A stretch of DNA of 64,000 nucleotides. Origin: Micromonospora ureilytica (GTDB lineage: Bacteria > Actinomycetota > Actinomycetes > Mycobacteriales > Micromonosporaceae). Below the pieces are notes generated by a model. The model was not told the origin of the DNA, did not search any database, and saw only the letters and a program-made list of their open reading frames with translations. Where the stretch lies: assembly GCF_015751765.1 (NCBI RefSeq), contig NZ_JADOTX010000001.1, positions 5,208,001-5,272,000 on the forward strand. The letters run 5' to 3'. Position 1 is the first letter of the stretch. Each line of letters begins with the position of its first letter. Of the stretch, positions 59,280 to 64,000 are shown in pieces. Position numbers and translations under genes: made by a program.

Positions 59280-59295
59280 CCTGACTTTAGTCAGG
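59280..59295. promoter_or_regulatory. palindromic operator at the MarR-GNAT start
   Basis: CCTGACTTTAGTCAGG is a perfect 7-2-7 inverted repeat ending three bases from the start codon. A third half-like TTGACTACG lies at 59300. Good candidate for autorepression. Confidence 0.6.
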
Positions 59296-59303
59296 CTTCT
59301 TGA

Positions 59304-60464
59304 CTACGCACCAGACCGGTGGCGGTAGGACCGGATGCCGGCGTGGTCCAGGACGACCACCACGAACACCACCACTGTGACGACCGCGCTGACCGCCAAC
59401 AGCGGCAGCCGCACGAGGGCCGCCGCACCGCCCAGCACGAACAGGGCGGCGACCCGGGGCCAGGAGAGTCGCCGGTGGATCGCCGCCGAGAAGAGGATCC
59501 GCCCGATGAGGAACAGCGCCGGGCCGCTCAGAATGACCAGGGCCTCGGTCGTGCCACCGGTCCGCAGCGGGTGGGCGATGCTCAGCTCTGCGCCGACGGC
59601 GGTGACCACCAGCCCGGCGATCATCAGCAGGTGCAGGTATCCGGTGACGACCCCGAGCCGGGACGGGTCGGCGTGTTCGATGGCCGGGCCCAGGCGCTGA
59701 CCGGCGGGCGTGACGTAGAGCAGACCAATCAGCACCGCGATGGCGAAGACCAACAGGAACGCGGCGGTCTGCGGGAGGGCGAGGTCGCTTTCGGCGTACG
59801 AGAGGCCGGCGACCAGGACCAGCTCGCCGAGCGCGATGATCATGATTTGTTGGTACCGCTCGGCGAAGTGCTCACCGGCGAGATGCAGCTCCTGTGGCCC
59901 GGTCCGGCCCATCAGTGGAGTGGGCCAGCCGAGTCGTGGGCCGGTGAGGTCGATGGCGAGGGCGAGCAGCCACAGCGGCACGCGCCACTCCGGCAGAAAC
60001 CCACCGGCCAACCACGGTACGGCCGAGACGCTGAACCAGCAGAGGATGCGCAGCGCCCGGCTCTGCCGTGGGTGACCGCGCAACGCGAGGACTGTGAACA
60101 CACCCCGGGCGATGTGCACCGAGACGTACGCGCCGGCGAAGAGCAGGCCCCGCCCGTCCAACGCCTGCGGGATCGCCACCCCGGCCAACAGGCTGCCCAG
60201 CGCGGCACCGACCAGCAGCCAGCGCACCGCCGGGCTCTCCGGGTCGTACCAGTCGGCGAACCAGGTGGTGGTCACCCAGATCCACCAGACGCCGGTCAAC
60301 AGCACCGCGGTGTGCAGCGCGCCAGCCAGGCTGAGGTCGTGCAGCAGGTGGGCGGCCAGCTGGCTGAGGGCGAGCACGAACGCCAGGTCGAAGAACAGCT
60401 CCAGGAACGAGGCGCTCAGCGGAGAGTCACCGCCCCGCAACAGCCGTTCGGGTCTGCTCGCCAT
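59304..60464 (-). CDS. ltrA: low temperature requirement protein A (LtrA)
   Basis: A 386-aa membrane protein with about ten segments; the family signature near the N-terminus is FLELFFDLAFVLALSQLAAH, and HFAERYQQIMIIALGELVLV is the second conserved block. LtrA was named for growth at low temperature in Listeria but its biochemical role is unknown. ATG 60464 follows GGGAGG. It is a solitary gene facing away from the zinc-ribbon gene. Confidence 0.92.
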   Translation of the reverse strand: MASRPERLLRGGDSPLSASFLELFFDLAFVLALSQLAAHLLHDLSLAGALHTAVLLTGVWWIWVTTTWFADWYDPESPAVRWLLVGAALGSLLAGVAIPQALDGRGLLFAGAYVSVHIARGVFTVLALRGHPRQSRALRILCWFSVSAVPWLAGGFLPEWRVPLWLLALAIDLTGPRLGWPTPLMGRTGPQELHLAGEHFAERYQQIMIIALGELVLVAGLSYAESDLALPQTAAFLLVFAIAVLIGLLYVTPAGQRLGPAIEHADPSRLGVVTGYLHLLMIAGLVVTAVGAELSIAHPLRTGGTTEALVILSGPALFLIGRILFSAAIHRRLSWPRVAALFVLGGAAALVRLPLLAVSAVVTVVVFVVVVLDHAGIRSYRHRSGA

Positions 60465-60648
60465 CGGCGCTCCTCCCGCTGGCGCACGCCCTGCGTCCGT
60501 CGTACCACCCGAGGCCGGCCACCGGAGGCGAAAGGGGGTCAGCCACCTCGGGGCGACTACCCACCGACCCCTCGTGTCGTTGATCCGGCTGCACCCATGG
60601 TCACCGCTGACCACGGTGGGGGCACCGACTCAACGAGGAGGGACGCCG

Positions 60649-61113
60649 ATGACCGCTCAGCGCGAGACCGTCCAGGTCGACCACGACCTGTTCCGCGCCG
60701 TGTACGACTCGCCCGCATCACTGCCCGGCCGACACCGCTGGACCACCCCCGAGTCGGACGTCCGGCGGCTGGAGAAGCTGCTCGGCATGCCGGCACGCAG
60801 CATCGGCGCCCCGCTCTGGGTCAGCGGCGACGAACCCGACTGCCCGAAGTGCCGCCGGCGGGTCACCTGGTACGACATCGTCTCGTCGGCGCTCTCCGGC
60901 CTGCACGACAAGGCCATGATCGCCACGGTCATCCTGGGCGAGCGCAAGTACGTCAACACCGAGATCCCGGACGCCATCGCCGGGGTGCGCTGCTCCGACT
61001 GTCACACAGCGATCGACGGTCTGCGCAGCTTCAAGTGCCACAACTGGGCGTACGCCTTCGAGGCGCTGGAGGCCGTCCGCGAGCGGATGGCCGGCGGTCT
61101 CGCGCCGACCTGA
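60649..61113 (+). CDS. hypothetical zinc-ribbon-like protein
   Basis: A 154-aa soluble protein. Two CxxC pairs, CPKCRRRVTW near residue 66 and CSDCHTAIDG near 122, with KCHNW after them, suggest a zinc ribbon split by a ~50-residue helical insert (DIVSSALSGLHDKAMIATVI). No family is recognised. ATG 60649 follows CGAGGAGGG. It lies alone between the LtrA and GH65 genes; the latter is convergent, with stops 13 bp apart. Confidence 0.75.
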   Translation: MTAQRETVQVDHDLFRAVYDSPASLPGRHRWTTPESDVRRLEKLLGMPARSIGAPLWVSGDEPDCPKCRRRVTWYDIVSSALSGLHDKAMIATVILGERKYVNTEIPDAIAGVRCSDCHTAIDGLRSFKCHNWAYAFEALEAVRERMAGGLAPT

Positions 61114-61126
61114 GCCGGGAGCGGGC

Positions 61127-63526
61127 TCAGTCGGTCGAGCGACGGGTGGGGCGGCGGCCGGGCGGGGAGGCTGGTTCCGGGCCGGGGTCGGGCACCTGCG
61201 GCATCGGCCGGGTGACCGGCTCGGCGCCGGTGACCCGCAGCGACTCGCCGTGGTGCCACAGCTCGACCTCGGCGTCTCCGGCGGCGTCGGGCAGCTCGTA
61301 GCGGGCCTCGGCCGGAGTCAACGTGACCCGCAGGCGGTGGCCGCGCCAGCGCAGGCTGAACGCCAACCGGTCGATCCGTCGCGGCAGCCGGGGGTCGAAG
61401 GAGAGCACCCCGCGGTCGTCGCGCAGCCCGCCGAAGCCCTGCACCAGCGCCAGCCACGCGCCGGCCAGTGAGGCCAGGTGCAGCCCGTCGGCGGTCTTGT
61501 CGCCCAGGTCGGCCAGGTCCTGCAGGACCGACTCGGCGAACAGGTCGTACGCCAGGTCCAGGTGCCCGACCTCTGCGGCCAGCACGGCCTGCGGGGCCGC
61601 CGACAGCGACGAGTCGCGGACCGTGCGGGCCTGGTAGTAGGCCAGGTTGCGGGCCTTCTCGTCGGCGGTGAACTCACCTGGGCAGAGCTGCATGGCCAGC
61701 ACCAGATCTGCCTGCTTGACCACCTGCTTGCGGTACAGCTCCAGGTACGGGAAGTGCAGCAGCAGCGGGTAGTTGTCGTCGCCGGTGTTCGCGAAGTCCC
61801 ACTCGGGTTGCTCGGTGAAACCGGCGGCCTGCTGGTGCACCCCGCGCTCGCGGTCGTACGGAACGGCCATCGCGTCGGCGGCGGCCCGCCAGCCGGCCAC
61901 CTCGTCGCGGTCCACGCCGAGCCGGCCGGCCAGCTCGGGGTGCCCCTCGGCGGCGTCCGCCGCGCCGCGCAGATTGCGCTTCGCCATCAGGTTGGTGAAG
62001 ACGTTGTCGTCGACAAGCGCGGCGTACTCGTCCGGGCCGGTCACGCCGTGCAGGTGGAAGTCGCCCCCGTCCGACCAGTGGCCGAAGGCGTGCCAGAGCC
62101 GGGCGGTCTCCACAAGCAGTTCCAGCCCCGCCTCGGCCAGGAACCGCCTGTCATCGGTGGCGGCCAGGTAGCGCAGCACCGCGTCGGCGATGTCGGCGTT
62201 GACGTGCAGCGCGGCGGTGCCGGCCGGCCAGTAGCCGGAGCATTCCCGGCCACCGATGGTGCGCCACGGGAAGGTCGCGCCGGACAACCGCAGCTCGGCG
62301 GCCCGCTCCCGCGCCTCGGGGAGGTGGGCGTGCCGCCACCTCAGCGCCGAGCGGGCCACCGCCGGGGCCAGGTAGGTGAGCACCGGTAGGACGTAACTCT
62401 CGGTGTCCCAGAGGACGTGCCCGTCGTAGCCGTTGCCGGTCAACCCCTTGGCCGAGATGGTCCGATCGGAGTCCGGACGACCGGCCTGGATCAGGTGGAA
62501 CATCGCGAACCGAACAGCCCGTTGCAGCTCCGGATCACCGTCGAGCTGCACGTCGGCGACCTGCCAGGCCGCGTCCAGGGCGGCGCGCTGGTCGGTCAGC
62601 AGGGCGTCGAAGCCGTCCGCGCGGGCCGCGTCCGCCTCGGCGGCGACCAGGGCGGCCAACTCGTCGGCGGGAGCCGCGTCGACCGCCGCCCACTCGTAGG
62701 CGGCGAACTTCGTCAGCCGCAACCGCTCCCCCCGGTGCAGGCGACCCGTCACGGTCAGCCGTACACGGTCCGGCGTGCAGTCACCTGTGGTGGTCACCGT
62801 GCCCGGCCCCTCCAGCAGGTGACTGACCGCGACCGCGACGCGCTGGCCGCTGCGCCCGGTGCGGTGCACAAGCACCCCGTCGAGGCCAGTCGCACGGTAC
62901 GTCTCGGCGGCCAGCGGGTCGGTGGGCACCGAGGCGGCCCGAGGATCGTCCGAACGCTCCGGCACCTTCTCGTTGGCCAGCAGATCCGAGCAGACCCGCA
63001 GCTCGACGGCGGCGTCCAACGGCTCGACCTCATACCGGACGGCGGCCACCGGGCGACGCGGCAGGGACACCAACCGGGTGCTGCGGATGCGTACGCCCCG
63101 CCCGGCCGGTGAGATCCACTCGGTCTCCCGGCGCAGCACGCCGGTACGCAGGTCGAGCACCCGTTCGTGGCTGCGCAGCGTCCCGGTCCGGAGATCCAGC
63201 GGCTCGTCGTCGACCCAGAGCCGGATCAGCGCGGCGTTCGGTGCGCTGATCACTGTGTCACTGGCCGACGGGAACGCGTACCCCTCCTCGGGGTAGCTCA
63301 GCTCGCGCCGCTCGTGCAGGCCGTTGACGTAACTGCCCGGCATCCCGCACGGGGCGCCCTCGTCGAGCACCCCGCGCCAGCCGATCCACCCGTTGCCCAA
63401 CGCGAAGATCGACTCGGTTTCGCCGAGCCGGTCCAGGTCGGCCTCCGTACGCCTGATTCGCCAGGTCTCGTCGTCCGCCGTTCCGGCGGTGGACTGCTGT
63501 TGATCGGTGGCCGAACCGGTCTGCAC
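61127..63526 (-). CDS. glycoside hydrolase family 65 protein
   Basis: A 799-aa GH65 protein, the family of trehalose, maltose and kojibiose phosphorylases/hydrolases. ESIFALGNGWIGWRGVLDEG at the N-terminus, DGHVLWDTESYVLPVLTYLA and the acid-catalyst region GVTGPDEYAALVDDNVFTN are conserved, and ALRWRHAHLPEARERAAEL follows. GTG 63526 follows AGGAGG. The C-terminal tail is Pro/Arg-rich. Phosphorolysis versus hydrolysis cannot be decided here. The gene is divergent from a PAP2 gene. A beta-phosphoglucomutase partner is absent from the window. Confidence 0.92.
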   Translation of the reverse strand: MQTGSATDQQQSTAGTADDETWRIRRTEADLDRLGETESIFALGNGWIGWRGVLDEGAPCGMPGSYVNGLHERRELSYPEEGYAFPSASDTVISAPNAALIRLWVDDEPLDLRTGTLRSHERVLDLRTGVLRRETEWISPAGRGVRIRSTRLVSLPRRPVAAVRYEVEPLDAAVELRVCSDLLANEKVPERSDDPRAASVPTDPLAAETYRATGLDGVLVHRTGRSGQRVAVAVSHLLEGPGTVTTTGDCTPDRVRLTVTGRLHRGERLRLTKFAAYEWAAVDAAPADELAALVAAEADAARADGFDALLTDQRAALDAAWQVADVQLDGDPELQRAVRFAMFHLIQAGRPDSDRTISAKGLTGNGYDGHVLWDTESYVLPVLTYLAPAVARSALRWRHAHLPEARERAAELRLSGATFPWRTIGGRECSGYWPAGTAALHVNADIADAVLRYLAATDDRRFLAEAGLELLVETARLWHAFGHWSDGGDFHLHGVTGPDEYAALVDDNVFTNLMAKRNLRGAADAAEGHPELAGRLGVDRDEVAGWRAAADAMAVPYDRERGVHQQAAGFTEQPEWDFANTGDDNYPLLLHFPYLELYRKQVVKQADLVLAMQLCPGEFTADEKARNLAYYQARTVRDSSLSAAPQAVLAAEVGHLDLAYDLFAESVLQDLADLGDKTADGLHLASLAGAWLALVQGFGGLRDDRGVLSFDPRLPRRIDRLAFSLRWRGHRLRVTLTPAEARYELPDAAGDAEVELWHHGESLRVTGAEPVTRPMPQVPDPGPEPASPPGRRPTRRSTD

Positions 63527-63591
63527 GAAGCCTCCTGTCGATGTTGACGTCCTGCGACCAGCCAACCAGAGCCGGCTGTGCGAATCCTGGA

Positions 63592-63620
63592 CGAAGGTCG
63601 TACGGACCGCCCGACCTTCG
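63592..63620. promoter_or_regulatory. inverted repeat between GH65 and PAP2 genes
   Basis: CGAAGGTCG (63592-63600) and CGACCTTCG (63612-63620) are exact inverted copies around 11 bases in the divergent spacer, a plausible operator for either gene. Confidence 0.45.
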
Positions 63621-63697
63621 ACAGCGGCGGTGCCCTCTGCCGCGTTCGTAGGGTGTCCCCCAGGTGAACAGGGTATGAACGTGAAGTGAGGTGATGC

Positions 63698-64000
63698 ATG
63701 GTCGACAACGGCAGCATGGACGTTCCGGAGATCAGCGCCGAGTGGTACAGCGACGTCGTCGACGCCGCCGCCGGCAGCCCAGAGCCGGTGCAGTGGTTCG
63801 TCGGACACGCCACCGAGGGGGTGATCCTGCTACTCGGCGCGCTGCTGGTGATGGCCGCGCTGAGCCGCCGCTCCGGCGGCCCGCACGACCGGGCACTCGC
63901 CCTGATCGCGCCGCTGCCGGCCCTCCTGGCGTACCTGGGCAGTGAGTTCTTCAAGACCGTTGTGGACCAGGAGCGCCCCTGCCGGACGATCGGTCGGGAG
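63698..64000 (+). CDS. PAP2-family phosphatase, partial (3' end outside window)
   Basis: The first 101 codons from ATG 63698 run off the window end. They encode a hydrophilic start (MVDNGSMDVPEISAEWYSDV), a membrane helix around GVILLLGALLVMAALS, another around ALALIAPLPALLAYLG, and K-T-V-V-D-Q-E-R-P, the K-x6-RP motif of type 2 phosphatidic acid phosphatases. These membrane enzymes remove phosphate from lipid phosphates such as undecaprenyl pyrophosphate. The histidine motifs lie beyond the window, so activity is assumed from the first motif. Confidence 0.75.
   Translation, partial: MVDNGSMDVPEISAEWYSDVVDAAAGSPEPVQWFVGHATEGVILLLGALLVMAALSRRSGGPHDRALALIAPLPALLAYLGSEFFKTVVDQERPCRTIGRE

Overview
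The window is high-GC DNA (strong G/C at third codon positions) with GTG/TTG starts, many ATGA, GTGA and TGATG gene overlaps, XRE/DUF397 pairs, SpoIIE/STAS partner-switching proteins and PadR-coupled ABC transporters. This fits an actinobacterium, most likely a Micromonospora-like member of the Micromonosporaceae; that assignment is inference from gene content and style. About 60 protein genes and one tRNA gene can be supported.

Layout. 0-4 kb: a 5'-truncated-by-window UbiD decarboxylase, an epoxide-hydrolase-like alpha/beta hydrolase, an AhpD-like protein divergent from a MarR regulator with a double operator, and an XRE/DUF397 pair. 4.3-10.3 kb: a tightly coupled cytochrome c maturation operon (hemL, histidine phosphatase, tlpA/resA, ccdA, resB, ccsB) closed by a 49-nt palindrome. 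10.5-18.1 kb: a first signalling cluster with a STAS anti-anti-sigma factor, a response regulator, a 1456-aa hybrid kinase carrying about seven near-identical 92-aa HAMP-type repeats, and an ATPase-GAF-PP2C phosphatase. 18-27 kb: GlcE-like FAD oxidase with an SOS-box-like site, oligopeptidase B, a PadR-ATPase-FtsX-like permease operon, a TIGR03086 protein and an AraC regulator.

27-33 kb: a second signalling cluster, a stressosome operon rsbR-rsbS-rsbT-(ATPase/RsbX-like)-histidine kinase-response regulator/PP2C, divergent from another STAS protein. No sigma factor gene is present in either cluster. 33-47.5 kb: MFS and BenE-type transporters with their divergent regulators, mscL, a small protein preceded by a second SOS-box-like site, a PP2C phosphatase, a PadR / HAAS-ABC fusion / permease operon, an Eis-like acetyltransferase, a beta-helix lipoprotein, an epimerase, a PadR/membrane protein pair and a cupin flanked by 33-bp direct repeats.

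47.6-49.6 kb: tRNA-Lys(UUU) followed by a ~2-kb insertion bounded by a 38-bp duplication of the tRNA 3' end. It carries a single gene, a DUF234/COG1672-type AAA ATPase with a degenerate PD-(D/E)XK-like tail, and no integrase. This is the most island-like feature in the window. 49.7-64 kb: a lipoprotein, an IclR-controlled sugar importer whose two permease subunits are fused into one 678-aa protein, a DHFR-like reductase, a TetR-controlled three-gene operon (ABM-like protein, methyltransferase, lipoprotein), a MarR-GNAT fusion, LtrA, a zinc-ribbon protein, a GH65 phosphorylase/hydrolase and the start of a PAP2 phosphatase.
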